38,676 nt of DNA from an uncultured archaeon (GTDB taxonomy: Archaea > Thermoproteota > Nitrososphaeria_A > Caldarchaeales > Calditenuaceae): assembly GCA_938017985.1 (NCBI GenBank), contig CALIKS010000053.1:1-38676 (forward strand). The letters run 5' to 3'. Under the pieces are notes generated by a model that saw only the letters and a list, made by a program, of their open reading frames with translations, was not told where the DNA came from and did not search any database. Position 1 is the first letter of the stretch. Each line of letters opens with the position of its first letter. The translations under genes were made by a program, and so were the position numbers. Shown piece after piece: positions 1-8,583 of the stretch.

Positions 1-99
1 TGAGGATACATCAATTCAGAACACATAATAAAAAAATTTAAAGATTACTAAGATAACAAAGAATTAAAACGCTACAAAAAATTGAGTAGGAGATGAATT

Positions 100-936
100 T
101 TATCCTTTCACCGCTCCAAACGTAAGTCCCCTGACGATGTATCTTCTAAGCAGCAAGAAGATGATTAGCGGAGGCAAGATATTAATGAATGAGCAAGTCG
201 CAATGTAATTCCAAGTCGCGCCTGTAACAGTAAAGTATTCAAAAGTCGCTAGGCTAAGCGTCCTAGTCGGGCCCTCGGCCAAGATGATTGGGAAGATCAG
301 GTTGTTCCAACAGAACACGAATGTAAACGCCATGCTAACAGCTGCTCCAGGCGCACAAATGGGCAAAATAATCTTTAGCAATATCGTTCTCGAGTCTGCT
401 CCGTCGATTAATGCAGCTTCTTCCACTTCTATTGGGATGGCATCGATGAAGCTCTTGAGGAGCCAGATTGTGAGGGGTATTGCGAAGGTCTGATAAACAA
501 TGATGAGTCCTATATACGTGCCCCTGAGTCCTAGATTCGACATCAGAATATAGTAAGGAATAGTGAAAACTATTGGTGGCGTTAATAGTAGGCTGAGGTA
601 CCAGAAGAGTAGTGAATTACGATACTTAAAGTTAAACCTTGAAAAGGCATATGATGCTGGAAAAGAGAAGATGAAAGCTACTATAGTTGCGGCGGTTGAT
701 ACAATTATGCTTGATGACAGATTTATGAGGTTTTTTCCAGGACTAATAAAGGTGTAGATGTAATGATCTAGTGTCGGTGTAAATATGAAGGCCGGCGGCT
801 CTATTAAGTTTAATTGCGGTGGTTTGATTGATAGCTGAAACACCCAGTAAACTGGGAATATGAATATTATTGTTATAAATAATAAAATAATAATTGACCC
901 GAATCTCGTCAATTTGTCGATTATTTTTCCGCTCAT
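100..936 (-). CDS. Carbohydrate ABC transporter permease, MalG/UgpE type
   Basis: Inner permease subunit of a binding-protein-dependent sugar importer in the cytoplasmic membrane. The 278-residue protein has about six hydrophobic segments, the first at residues 13-35. A cytoplasmic EAA loop (EAALIDGADSRTILLKIILP, about residues 173-192) is the docking site for the ATPase in this family, and the C-terminus ends in the GLTFGAVKG tail typical of MalG-like proteins. The ATG overlaps the stop of the upstream permease gene by 4 bp (ATGA), so the two are translationally coupled. It is the last gene of the operon that begins with the binding protein. No ATPase gene lies downstream inside the window, so the importer either borrows a shared MsmX-like ATPase or has one outside the window. 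The exact sugar is not readable. Confidence 0.93.
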   Translation of the reverse strand: MSGKIIDKLTRFGSIIILLFITIIFIFPVYWVFQLSIKPPQLNLIEPPAFIFTPTLDHYIYTFISPGKNLINLSSSIIVSTAATIVAFIFSFPASYAFSRFNFKYRNSLLFWYLSLLLTPPIVFTIPYYILMSNLGLRGTYIGLIIVYQTFAIPLTIWLLKSFIDAIPIEVEEAALIDGADSRTILLKIILPICAPGAAVSMAFTFVFCWNNLIFPIILAEGPTRTLSLATFEYFTVTGATWNYIATCSFINILPPLIIFLLLRRYIVRGLTFGAVKG

Positions 937-1808
937 ATCTTTTCACCTTTGAATGCAAACTTAAAATAGATATTCACTATGATGATTAATAATATTGCTA
1001 TTAGCCATGTCATAGCGGCCGATAGACCAATGTTATAGTAGACGAGTCCTTCCCAGTATAACAGATATGATAGAGTAGTGGTTGCTTCACCTGGTCCACC
1101 CCTTGTCTCAGCAAATACTTCATCATACGCATTAAAATGCATCATAAAGCAAATTATGAAGACAATAGCAATTAATTTTCTTAGATGCGGCAGTTTAACA
1201 TGTCTAAATATTTGGTATCTTGATGCGCCATCTACTTTTGCTGCATCGAGTAATTCATTAGGAACAGATTGAAGTCCAGCCAGTAATGTTATAGCAAAGA
1301 AAGGTGTCCATCTCCATATCATTGTTACAGCGATTCCTATAAGTGCTGTCTGTTGATCGCCGAGGATTCCTCTTTCAGGTGTTCCAATACCAATTATGTG
1401 AAGTATGTAGGGAATGATTCCTGTTCCTAATCCCTGATAAAACATGAATCTAAATATTAGTCCAGCGATTACAGGTGCTACTGCTGTTGGAATGATGAAA
1501 ATTGCTCTGAATATTCCTATTCCTTTAAAATCTCTGTCCAAGAGTACTGCTATACCTAAGCCTAACAATAACTCTATCATAGTTGTAGGTACAGCGAGCA
1601 TAATTGTTACAATAATTGCATTTAGTACACGGGGATCATTGAGCAATGTCAGATAGTTAGTTAAGCCTATGAATCCTTGCGGCTCATGAGAAGTAGCCAG
1701 ATTCCAAAACTGAAAACTATAGTATAATGAGAATATTAATGGATAAGCAATAAGTATGAATAAAAAAATAAATGAGGGAAAAATAAAAAATAGGTATGGT
1801 CTTTTCAA
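933..1808 (-). CDS. Carbohydrate ABC transporter permease, MalF/UgpA type
   Basis: Second permease subunit of the sugar importer. The 291-residue protein begins with a hydrophobic segment (residues 5-28) and has about six predicted helices. The EAA loop is a variant, LLDAAKVDGASRYQIFRHVKLP, at about residues 187-208, and partners the loop of the neighbouring permease. The start is a TTG with GGGGAT about 6 bases upstream, 13 bp after the stop of the binding-protein gene. That is consistent with one transcript for all three genes. Lack of the long N-terminal extension of enterobacterial MalF is normal for archaeal and Gram-positive members. Family assignment is firm; substrate is unknown. Confidence 0.92.
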   Translation of the reverse strand: MKRPYLFFIFPSFIFLFILIAYPLIFSLYYSFQFWNLATSHEPQGFIGLTNYLTLLNDPRVLNAIIVTIMLAVPTTMIELLLGLGIAVLLDRDFKGIGIFRAIFIIPTAVAPVIAGLIFRFMFYQGLGTGIIPYILHIIGIGTPERGILGDQQTALIGIAVTMIWRWTPFFAITLLAGLQSVPNELLDAAKVDGASRYQIFRHVKLPHLRKLIAIVFIICFMMHFNAYDEVFAETRGGPGEATTTLSYLLYWEGLVYYNIGLSAAMTWLIAILLIIIVNIYFKFAFKGEKI

Positions 1809-1821
1809 TATAATCCCCAGT

Positions 1822-3360
1822 TTAGGAAAGCTTTTTCATTATTTCTATACAGTTCTCGAGAGTGTCATTGTAGCTTTCAGCTTTATAAGGAATGTAGAAG
1901 TTCCTTTCTAGAATAGATTTTGCGAAACTATTAGCAGTGTCAAGGGCTTCCTTAGGACTCATTTCACCAGCTACGGCCTTGTTTAGATATAATCCATAAA
2001 TTCCTTCTAGAGTGACGTATATGGGAACGGTAGGCCTTACGATTTTTCCACTCGGTATAGCCTTGTATGGAGTTTCCCAGCCTTCAAATAGTTTTAATTG
2101 TAATGGAAGCCATGGATAAATCTGTTGAAGCTGAGTGTCTGCATAAAGCGATTTCCTTGGAAAATCTGCAAACTGGTATGGACTTGGCTCTAGACATAGA
2201 CCCATTTCTTTTTGAGTTTTTGCAGAGGTTACCCACTTGATGAATTCCCATGCCTCTTCTTTATTGGCTGAATAAGTTGGTATGCCGAATGACCAACCAC
2301 CCACACTTATGACTTGGGTCTTTGCTGGATTTCTTGGAAGTAAAGCGCACCTATATTTATCATAATTTGGTTTGCCGTTTATACCAAGCACAGAGTCTTC
2401 TTTTACCATGTAGCCAGCCTTAGTAACAAGATAGAAGTATGGAGTCCACCAGTACATTAATCCGATATTTCCCTTCATTCCGAACTGCATTCCAGCGTCA
2501 AACCACAGATAATTAATACTTTCAGGTGGTGATTCATTGTAGAACTTTTTATAAAGTTCTAATGCAGCTAAGTTATCGGATGAATTTAGTAATGGTTCAA
2601 AGTCCCATGGTGCTTCTGGGAAACTCTTAAACCACCTCGCGCCATTACTCGCACCTAATTGAGTATACATGTGTACTATTGGTGCAGGTTGGGCTCCACA
2701 TATCACAGTTCCATAGAATTTAGTACCTCCCACTGTTTTTCCATTTATCTGTTTGACTAAGTTGTAGTATTTATCCCAAGTCCAATCTGCACTTTTATTA
2801 ACATCCGTAGGCGGATACTCAAGTCCGAGCTCATCAAATACATCAACTCTATATAAGACACCTTGTGCATATGGAGCTACTGGAAGAGACCAAATCTTTC
2901 CACGCCACTCGCAGAGAGAATGAATGACAGAAGGTATAAAATCCATCATATTTACCTCCTTTTTGTCCCTTTCAATATATTCGTCAAGTGGAACTATCCA
3001 TCCGCTATCAGCATACTGCGCAACCCACATCTGGTCAATACATGCAACATCTATGCCTGGACTTTTAGCCAAGAAGGAGTTTACGAGCTTTGCATGAAGC
3101 TCATCATATGCAACTGCTTGAAGATTAACCTTAATGCCTGTCTCTTTTTCAAAGTTTTCAACTAAAGTCTCCATTGGGAAGTAAAATGGATCTTGGATCG
3201 AGAGAACGGTAATTGTAGTCCCAGGGCGTGGACCAGTAGTAGTTCTTGGCGCTGTAGGAGGAGTGAGTGTATAATATGCAAGAGAACCTGCAGCTACGGC
3301 AGCGGCAGCACCAATTCCTGCATATATTAACTTTCTCCTACTAATTTTTTTCATAGACAT
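1822..3360 (-). CDS. Extracellular sugar-binding protein (SBP family 1)
   Basis: Solute receptor of the importer, held outside the cell membrane. The 512-residue protein opens with a twin-arginine-like leader: SRRKLIYAG (residues 7-15), then an alanine-rich hydrophobic stretch (about 16-31) and a Thr/Pro linker. This suggests Tat export or an uncleaved anchor. The mature part has the SBP_bac_1 pattern: VENFEKETGIKV near the N-terminus, then SPGIDV, and later GGWSFGIPTYSANKEEAWEFIKWV. The start may be ATG 3360 or ATG 3354. A TATA-like element on this strand near 3394-3399 places transcription about 10 bp before the start. First gene of the three-gene operon and divergent from the dehydrogenase. 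The ligand (mono- or oligosaccharide) is not readable. Confidence 0.92.
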   Translation of the reverse strand: MSMKKISRRKLIYAGIGAAAAVAAGSLAYYTLTPPTAPRTTTGPRPGTTITVLSIQDPFYFPMETLVENFEKETGIKVNLQAVAYDELHAKLVNSFLAKSPGIDVACIDQMWVAQYADSGWIVPLDEYIERDKKEVNMMDFIPSVIHSLCEWRGKIWSLPVAPYAQGVLYRVDVFDELGLEYPPTDVNKSADWTWDKYYNLVKQINGKTVGGTKFYGTVICGAQPAPIVHMYTQLGASNGARWFKSFPEAPWDFEPLLNSSDNLAALELYKKFYNESPPESINYLWFDAGMQFGMKGNIGLMYWWTPYFYLVTKAGYMVKEDSVLGINGKPNYDKYRCALLPRNPAKTQVISVGGWSFGIPTYSANKEEAWEFIKWVTSAKTQKEMGLCLEPSPYQFADFPRKSLYADTQLQQIYPWLPLQLKLFEGWETPYKAIPSGKIVRPTVPIYVTLEGIYGLYLNKAVAGEMSPKEALDTANSFAKSILERNFYIPYKAESYNDTLENCIEIMKKLS

Positions 3361-3454
3361 TTTTCATCAAATATTTAATTATTGTCCCGTGCTATAAATA
3401 TTTTTTGCTGAAAAGTAAAAAATATATAAGTCTCAAAAGAGAATTGTATGCGAA
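3361..3454. promoter_or_regulatory. Divergent promoter region, sugar importer / dehydrogenase
   Basis: This 94-bp AT-rich spacer carries a TATA-like element for each direction. On the plus strand TATATAAG lies at about 3423-3430, roughly 26 bp before the ATG at 3455, which predicts a leaderless or near-leaderless mRNA. On the minus strand TTTATA lies at about 3394-3399, roughly 35 bp before the binding-protein start. The two units could be co-regulated, but I see no obvious operator repeat. Confidence 0.5.
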
Positions 3455-4495
3455 ATGTTAGCAGCTTTCTATAAAGAGAAAGGGAAACCATTCGTTGTCG
3501 AGGAAACTGATATTCCAAGAATTGGTCCTGATGAGGTTTTGGTCGAAATTAAGGCTGCGGGAATATGTGGTACTGATGTACATTATTGGAAGGGTGAATT
3601 CGAGCCTGCACATATACCACTAATCATCGGTCATGAGGGAGCAGGCGTTGTGAAAGAAGTAGGAGAAAATGTAAAGAATATATCAGTAAATGACCACGCA
3701 ATCATACATTATGTAGTCTCTTGCGGAATTTGTAAAAATTGTCTAGAAGGAAATGACAACCGATGTCGGAATAGAAAATCAATAGGACACGACGTCAACG
3801 GTACATTCGCTCAGTTCATAAAGGTTCCAGCAAGGAATGCTGTAAAAATATCGCGAGCAGTACCAATCGAGTGGGGAGCTATAATCGGCTGTGCAGTCTC
3901 GACTGCCTACCATGCAGTACGGGTTTCTGGATTAGAACCAGGAGATACTGCTGTTGTTTTTGGTGCAGGAGGTGTTGGTCTACATGCAGTAATGTGGGCC
4001 AAATTCTTCGCAGCAGGCAAAGTCATAGCCATAGACTTAATAGATTCAAAACTAGAAAAAGCCAAAAGATATGGTGCTGATATAATTCTTAATCCGATGA
4101 GGGACGATATTTTAGAAATAATCAATAAAGAGACGGAAGGCTTCGGCGCTGACGTAGTGATAGAATGCTCAGGCTCGACTCAGGCGATGATTCAAGCCAT
4201 TAAGGCAATCAAAGGTAAAAATCTATTCGAATCTGGAACATTAGTGAGCGTGGGGCTCCAGACCAAACCCTTTCAATTTGAGTATTGGGGACTGAGAGAG
4301 GGATGGGCAACAGTATCAGGTGACCATACATTGTCAGAGCTACATCAAATCGTAAAATTAGTCGAGAACGGCAGAGTAAATCTATCAGAATCAATCACGC
4401 ATAGAATTCAGTTAACAGAGATAGCTAGAGGAATAAAGCTTGTTGAAAGTAAAGAAGAACACGTTGAGAGAGTCGTCGTAAATAAATTTACATAA
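3455..4495 (+). CDS. Zinc-dependent medium-chain alcohol/sugar dehydrogenase
   Basis: NAD(P)-dependent oxidoreductase of the MDR family (sorbitol, threonine and alcohol dehydrogenase group), cytoplasmic, 346 residues. Visible sites: catalytic zinc ligand C38 (GICGTD), H60-E61 in the GHEGAGVV motif, and four structural-zinc cysteines C90, C93, C96 and C104. The Rossmann loop GAGGVG is at residues 170-175, followed by an acidic residue in IAID, which favours NAD over NADP. It is divergent from a sugar ABC operon, so a sugar or polyol substrate is plausible but not shown. Glucose dehydrogenase of an Entner-Doudoroff route is one option, since KDG kinase and KDPG aldolase lie 27 kb away. Confidence 0.9.
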   Translation: MLAAFYKEKGKPFVVEETDIPRIGPDEVLVEIKAAGICGTDVHYWKGEFEPAHIPLIIGHEGAGVVKEVGENVKNISVNDHAIIHYVVSCGICKNCLEGNDNRCRNRKSIGHDVNGTFAQFIKVPARNAVKISRAVPIEWGAIIGCAVSTAYHAVRVSGLEPGDTAVVFGAGGVGLHAVMWAKFFAAGKVIAIDLIDSKLEKAKRYGADIILNPMRDDILEIINKETEGFGADVVIECSGSTQAMIQAIKAIKGKNLFESGTLVSVGLQTKPFQFEYWGLREGWATVSGDHTLSELHQIVKLVENGRVNLSESITHRIQLTEIARGIKLVESKEEHVERVVVNKFT

Positions 4496-4617
4496 GGCAT
4501 CAATAATTATTTATTTATGTCAGATTATTTATTATCTTGTCAATCTATATACTATAATTGAGGATTGATAAGAATGGAAAAGACAAATAAAAAACCACCA
4601 AATATGCATTGACAGTG

Positions 4618-4648
4618 TGTTAAGCAATTTTCAACCACATGCTTAACA
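4618..4648 (-). terminator. 9-bp inverted repeat, possible 3' hairpin of the dehydratase gene
   Basis: TGTTAAGCA (4618-4626) and TGCTTAACA (4640-4648) are perfect inverted copies with a 13-nt loop. The structure starts 3 bp beyond the dehydratase stop codon. Reading on along the minus strand, a T-rich run follows within about 30 bp (the run of A on the plus strand near 4588-4594). It could end or stabilise that transcript. A binding site or a boundary of transferred DNA are alternatives. Confidence 0.4.
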
Positions 4649-4651
4649 AGA

Positions 4652-5662
4652 CTAGCCCCTAAGAATCGAGACAAAAGCATCAGCCTCAACATTCCCACCC
4701 GTAACCATCAAGACAACCCGCCTCCCCCTCAAAGACTCACTAATCCTAAACGCAGCCGCAGTCGAAGCAGCACCACTAAGCTCAGCAACCTGACGAACAG
4801 CATCAAAAATAATCCTCACAGCCCTCTCCATCTCCGAATCACTAACAAGCAAAACATCATCAAGCCTACCCCTAAGAATCATAAAGGGCAACTCATAAGC
4901 CCTGCCAGCAGCAAGCCCCTCGGCCCTAGTCGAAACACCACCAAGATCAACCAAGACACCACGCCTCCAAGACTCATAAAACGCAGGCGCCCCTTCAGCC
5001 TGAACAGCGAAAACCCTGATCGAGGGGTCAGCCGTCTTGTAGACAATGCACCCACTCGAAACACCTGAACCACCGCCCAAAGGATTAATCACCACATCGA
5101 CGTCGGGAAGCTCCTCCAAGACCTCAAGATGCATCGAGCCCACCCCCTCATAGAGGAGCGGCTCATTAATCGAATGAACAAACAAGTACCCCTTCTCCTC
5201 CGCCAGCTTCTCAGCATACATCCGCGACTCCTCAAAATAGGAGCCATGAAAGATCACCTCCGCTCCCAACTCCCTTACAGCATCCGCCTTCACCTGCGGC
5301 ACACCATGAGGCATAACTATCTTCACATCGACGCCGAAGATTGAGCCAGCATATGCAATTGACTGGGCGTGATTACCAGTCGAGGCCGTCACTACGCCTC
5401 TCCTACATGCCTCATCCCTCATGCGGTACATGTAGTATATTCCGCCCCTTACCTTGAAGGCCCGTGTAGGCTGGAGATTCTCGAGCTTAAAGTAAACATC
5501 ACATCCAAGCATCCTCGAAACCTTCCTAGAATACATGAGAGGCGTAGGCTTGAGATACTTGGAGACTACCCTCCTAGCACTGCAAATATCCCTAAAAGTC
5601 GGAATACGGAACCCACTCACGAGAAAAGAAGACAAAAACATCCTAAAAAACCAATCCCCCAT
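4652..5662 (-). CDS. PLP-dependent serine/threonine dehydratase (or racemase) family protein
   Basis: Fold-type II PLP enzyme that would deaminate threonine or serine to the 2-oxo acid, or racemise serine. The 336-residue protein carries the Schiff-base lysine motif as AFKVRGG (about residues 68-74; most relatives have SFKxRGA), the asparagine motif STGNHAQSIAYA, and a phosphate loop GGGSG (about 197-201). There is no C-terminal ACT domain, so it matches the short catabolic or racemase type rather than the allosteric IlvA. Codon use is strongly biased to T- and G-ending codons, especially in the 3' half, unlike the neighbours. The start is uncertain: an internal start nearer residue 16 would remove a hydrophobic N-terminus atypical of the family. 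Confidence 0.87.
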   Translation of the reverse strand: MGDWFFRMFLSSFLVSGFRIPTFRDICSARRVVSKYLKPTPLMYSRKVSRMLGCDVYFKLENLQPTRAFKVRGGIYYMYRMRDEACRRGVVTASTGNHAQSIAYAGSIFGVDVKIVMPHGVPQVKADAVRELGAEVIFHGSYFEESRMYAEKLAEEKGYLFVHSINEPLLYEGVGSMHLEVLEELPDVDVVINPLGGGSGVSSGCIVYKTADPSIRVFAVQAEGAPAFYESWRRGVLVDLGGVSTRAEGLAAGRAYELPFMILRGRLDDVLLVSDSEMERAVRIIFDAVRQVAELSGAASTAAAFRISESLRGRRVVLMVTGGNVEADAFVSILRG

Positions 5663-5703
5663 CCTAGAAGCAGGAGGCTAGAATTCTTAACCAGTAGCTC
5701 GGG

Positions 5704-5775
5704 TTTTTATCCTAGTACATAACTTCCGAAAACAGATGCATCTAGGAACGAAAAGTAAACGGTGGGGACAACAAG
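5704..5775 (+). promoter_or_regulatory. Probable argX operon promoter with palindromes
   Basis: A TATA-like TTTTTATCC lies at about 5704-5712. The perfect 10-bp palindrome AGATGCATCT (5734-5743) falls where transcription should start, about 26 bp on. TCCTAG (5710-5715) and CTAGGA (5742-5747) also form an inverted pair around this region. GGTGGGG upstream of the TTG start at 5776 would serve as ribosome binding site. This suits control by a lysine or arginine regulator such as an Lrp-type protein, which is inference. Confidence 0.4.
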
Positions 5776-6618
5776 TTGATAATTGAGATGCTCTACGACT
5801 ATCCCAGGCTCGAAGAGAAACTAATAATCGACAAACTAAAAACAAACAACCACGAAGTAATCCTCACAAACGTCAATAATAAGCCACTAACAATTGGCGA
5901 AAAAATCACCGATATCTCACTTATAAGATCAGTCTCCATGTATAAGGCGCTTTACGCAGCGGCTCTAAGAGAATCTGGCGGTTGCAGATCAATAAACTCC
6001 TCATACACTATCGCGATCTGCGGCGATAAGATACTTACTCTTAGCAGGTTGAAGAATGCTGGGCTAAATATTCCGAGAAGCACTGTGGCGATGGATGCTG
6101 AGTCTGCGCAGGTTGCTTTTCGAGGATTAAAAAAGCCCTTTGTAGATAAGCCGCCGATTGGAAGCTGGGGGCGTCTCGTATCTTTAGTAACCGACAACGT
6201 AAGTTGGAGGAGTTTGCTGGAGCATAGACAGATGCTTCCCACGCAGCAGCTCAAGGTACACATTATGCAGGACTACATCGAGGTAAATAATCGAGACATA
6301 AGGGCAATTGTTGTGGGTGGAGAAGTGCTAGGGGCAATTTACAGGATAAGCGTGGGCGATGAATGGAGGTCAAACATTGCTCTGGGAGGTAAGCCTGTCC
6401 AGAGAAGGTTAGACCCAATCCTCGAAGAAGCCGCCATTAAGGCAGCCGAATCAGTGAAAGGAGACTTTATCTCGGTTGATATTTTAGAAGATAGCTCTGG
6501 AACGCTCTATGTAAATGAGGTCAATGGTGTTCCAGAGTTTAAGGGATTTATGGAGGCTACAGGTATAGATGTGGCGGGAGCATTGATGAGATTCTTGGAG
6601 GAGGTCTCGAAGAGATGA
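5776..6618 (+). CDS. argX: Glutamate--LysW ligase ArgX (ATP-grasp)
   Basis: ATP-grasp ligase that joins the amino group of glutamate to the C-terminal glutamate of carrier protein LysW, the first step of carrier-bound arginine (ornithine) synthesis. The 280-residue protein has the RimK/LysX plan: N-terminal MLYDYPRLEEKL, central VDKPPIGSWGRLV, and metal-site VNEVNGVPEFKGF near the C-terminus. I call ArgX rather than LysX because the substrate loop reads SNIALGG and the C-terminal motif GVPEFKGF, whereas the paralogue at 8770 has NTALGG and AVIEFRN, as known LysX proteins do. Start is a TTG preceded by GGTGGGG. It overlaps argC by 4 bp. The ArgX/LysX split is inference from remembered motifs. 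Confidence 0.85.
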   Translation: MIIEMLYDYPRLEEKLIIDKLKTNNHEVILTNVNNKPLTIGEKITDISLIRSVSMYKALYAAALRESGGCRSINSSYTIAICGDKILTLSRLKNAGLNIPRSTVAMDAESAQVAFRGLKKPFVDKPPIGSWGRLVSLVTDNVSWRSLLEHRQMLPTQQLKVHIMQDYIEVNNRDIRAIVVGGEVLGAIYRISVGDEWRSNIALGGKPVQRRLDPILEEAAIKAAESVKGDFISVDILEDSSGTLYVNEVNGVPEFKGFMEATGIDVAGALMRFLEEVSKR

Positions 6619-7670
6619 CTTTGAAGGTAGCTGTGATTGGTGCGAGTGGATATACTGGTGGTGAGCTTCTCAGAATCTTGGCGACTCATAGGGAGGTTGA
6701 AGTCGTTGCAGCGACTTCGCGTGAATATTCAGGTAAACCTTTATCATCAGTCCACCTCAATCTTAGAGGTTATTATACCAACCTGAAGTTCAGTGAATTA
6801 AATATTGAAAAGATTACGAGCAGTGCTGAACTTGTTTTTCTTAGTGTTCCTGCAAGCGTATCCGTCGGAATTATTGGAAGAATTTTGGAGGGTGGTCTCA
6901 GGGTGATTGATCTTAGTCCTGATTTTAGGCTAAAGAATCCTTCGCTCTATGAGGAGTGGTATGGTTTTAAGCACCCACTCGTGGATTTACTCTCCAAGAG
7001 TGTCTATGGTCTGCCAGAGCTTCATAGAGATGAGATAAGAAATGCGGACATCGTGGCTTGCCCTGGATGTAACTCCACAGCAGCAATTCTTGCATTGGCG
7101 CCTGTTGTGAAGAATAAGTTAATCGACCTTGAGCATATAGCTATAGATGTGAAGGTTGGTAGCAGCGAGGCGGGCAGAGAGCCAAGTCATGGGACTCATC
7201 ATCCAGAAAGGGCTAACGTGATGCGTCCCTATGAGGCTGAGGGACATAGGCATGTTGCAGAAGTTGAGCAGGAGCTTAGTCTGCTCGTAGGAAGAGATAT
7301 CAGAGTGGCCATGGTTCCCCATGCTGTTGGCAGTATTAGGGGCGCATTGGCTACATGTCATGTCTGGCTAATTGATAATATTGGGGGTAATGAGATATGG
7401 AAAGCATATGCACAGATGTATGGTAAAGAGCCCTTTATCAGGATTGTCAGAACTGGTCCAGTTAAGTATCCAGACCCGAAATATACAATTGGCAGTAACT
7501 ACTGTGATGTTGGTTTTGCGGTCGAGGAGAGCAGGAGGAGAGCTGCGCTATTCGGCGCGATTGACAACTTAATTAAGGGTGCGGCTGGACAGGCTGTTCA
7601 ATGCATGAACATAATGTATGGTTTTGATGAGAGGACTGGACTGGAGGCGCCACCGCTCAGCCCAGCATAG
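6615..7670 (+). CDS. argC: LysW-linked glutamyl/aminoadipyl phosphate reductase
   Basis: ArgC/LysY: NADPH-dependent reduction of the acyl phosphate on the LysW-bound substrate to the semialdehyde. At 351 residues it has the usual length. The N-terminal Rossmann motif is VIGASGYTGGELLR (about residues 7-20), the catalytic cysteine is in VACPGCNSTAA, and GSSEAGREPS and HAVGSIRG follow as in the family. ATG overlaps the argX stop by 4 bp and the gene abuts lysZ. A single reductase sits with two different ligases (argX here, lysX at 8770), so it probably serves both arginine and lysine branches. Confidence 0.93.
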   Translation: MTLKVAVIGASGYTGGELLRILATHREVEVVAATSREYSGKPLSSVHLNLRGYYTNLKFSELNIEKITSSAELVFLSVPASVSVGIIGRILEGGLRVIDLSPDFRLKNPSLYEEWYGFKHPLVDLLSKSVYGLPELHRDEIRNADIVACPGCNSTAAILALAPVVKNKLIDLEHIAIDVKVGSSEAGREPSHGTHHPERANVMRPYEAEGHRHVAEVEQELSLLVGRDIRVAMVPHAVGSIRGALATCHVWLIDNIGGNEIWKAYAQMYGKEPFIRIVRTGPVKYPDPKYTIGSNYCDVGFAVEESRRRAALFGAIDNLIKGAAGQAVQCMNIMYGFDERTGLEAPPLSPA

Positions 7671-7679
7671 GTGATAGGT

Positions 7680-8483
7680 ATGCTTGTAGTTAAGGCAGGT
7701 GGAAGAGTACTTACATCTAACATGGAGAATATTGCTAGAAGCATAGTCAAGTGGTGGCAGTCAAATCATAAGATAGTCTTCGTGCATGGTGGCGGCGACG
7801 TCGTGTCAGATATGTGCAGACGCCTAGGAATAGAGCCAAAATTCGTTGTCTCTCCATCCGGCATTAGGAGCCGCTATACAGACGAGGCAGAACTTGAAGT
7901 CTATGTCCAAGTAATGGCTGGCAAGATCAACAAGGCTATGGTATCTACTCTTCAGAGGCTTGGTGGGAGGGCTGTAGGTCTAAGCGGTGTAGACGGCGGG
8001 TTACTTGTTGCGGAGCGTAAGAAAAAAATAATCATAGTCGATGAGCATGGGCGTAAACGTGTCATAGATGGCGGCTATACAGGGCAGGTGAAGCTTGTTA
8101 ATCAATCGATAATACAAATACTTGCCGATAATGGATACATCGTCGTTGTCTCTCCAATCGCTTTAGGGACTGAGGGAGAGATACTAAACATTGATGGTGA
8201 CCAAGCAGCAGCAGCGATAGCTAAGGCTCTGAACGCAGATACCTTAGTATTGATGAGTGATGTTGATGGTGTATTCTATAATGATAGGCTTGTGGAGAGG
8301 CTTACGCCGCTAGAGGCTGTAGAATTATCTGCAAAAATAGGCGTGGGGATGAATAGAAAGTTAATGCTGGCCGCTGATGCTGTGCAGAATGGTGTTAGAC
8401 AGGCACTTATATGTAGTGGGCTCGGAGATGATCCATTGGGAAGTATTAATACGCTGAAGGGAACGTTGGTAAAGAGTCAGTAA
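7680..8483 (+). CDS. lysZ: LysW-linked glutamate/aminoadipate kinase
   Basis: LysZ/ArgB, amino-acid kinase family: phosphorylates the side-chain carboxylate of the LysW-bound substrate using ATP. Motifs: VVKAGGRVL at the N-terminus, VHGGGDVVSDM (glycine loop), GLSGVDGGLL, NIDGDQAAAAIAKAL, and VLMSDVDGVF. I place the start at ATG 7680 (267 residues) because family members begin with M-x-V-V-K-x-G-G; a GTG at 7671 would add three residues. GGTGAT just upstream is a plausible but closely spaced ribosome site. It is the last gene of the first half of the cluster, followed by a 100-bp gap with a new promoter. Confidence 0.92.
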   Translation: MLVVKAGGRVLTSNMENIARSIVKWWQSNHKIVFVHGGGDVVSDMCRRLGIEPKFVVSPSGIRSRYTDEAELEVYVQVMAGKINKAMVSTLQRLGGRAVGLSGVDGGLLVAERKKKIIIVDEHGRKRVIDGGYTGQVKLVNQSIIQILADNGYIVVVSPIALGTEGEILNIDGDQAAAAIAKALNADTLVLMSDVDGVFYNDRLVERLTPLEAVELSAKIGVGMNRKLMLAADAVQNGVRQALICSGLGDDPLGSINTLKGTLVKSQ

Positions 8484-8527
8484 GACTAGGTCATCGAAAT
8501 TTTGAGACGAGATTCGTACACGCGATA

Positions 8528-8583
8528 CGTTTATAAATGGCGAGTGAGGGATGCAAATCGAAAACCGAAGTGGTGAACCCGTA
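8528..8583 (+). promoter_or_regulatory. Internal promoter and ribosome site for lysW
   Basis: TTATAAA at 8531-8537 is a good archaeal TATA box. About 26 bp downstream of it (near 8559) transcription would start, leaving a leader of about 25 nt with GGTGA (8572-8576) placed 7 bases before GTG 8584. The arrangement lets lysW be made in excess over the upstream enzymes, reasonable for a carrier protein needed in stoichiometric amounts. Confidence 0.5.

Noticed and set aside
5369-5722. 117-codon plus-strand frame opposite the dehydratase
   Set aside because: A by-product of the biased codon use of the dehydratase; the product is rich in Arg, Pro and His without pattern.
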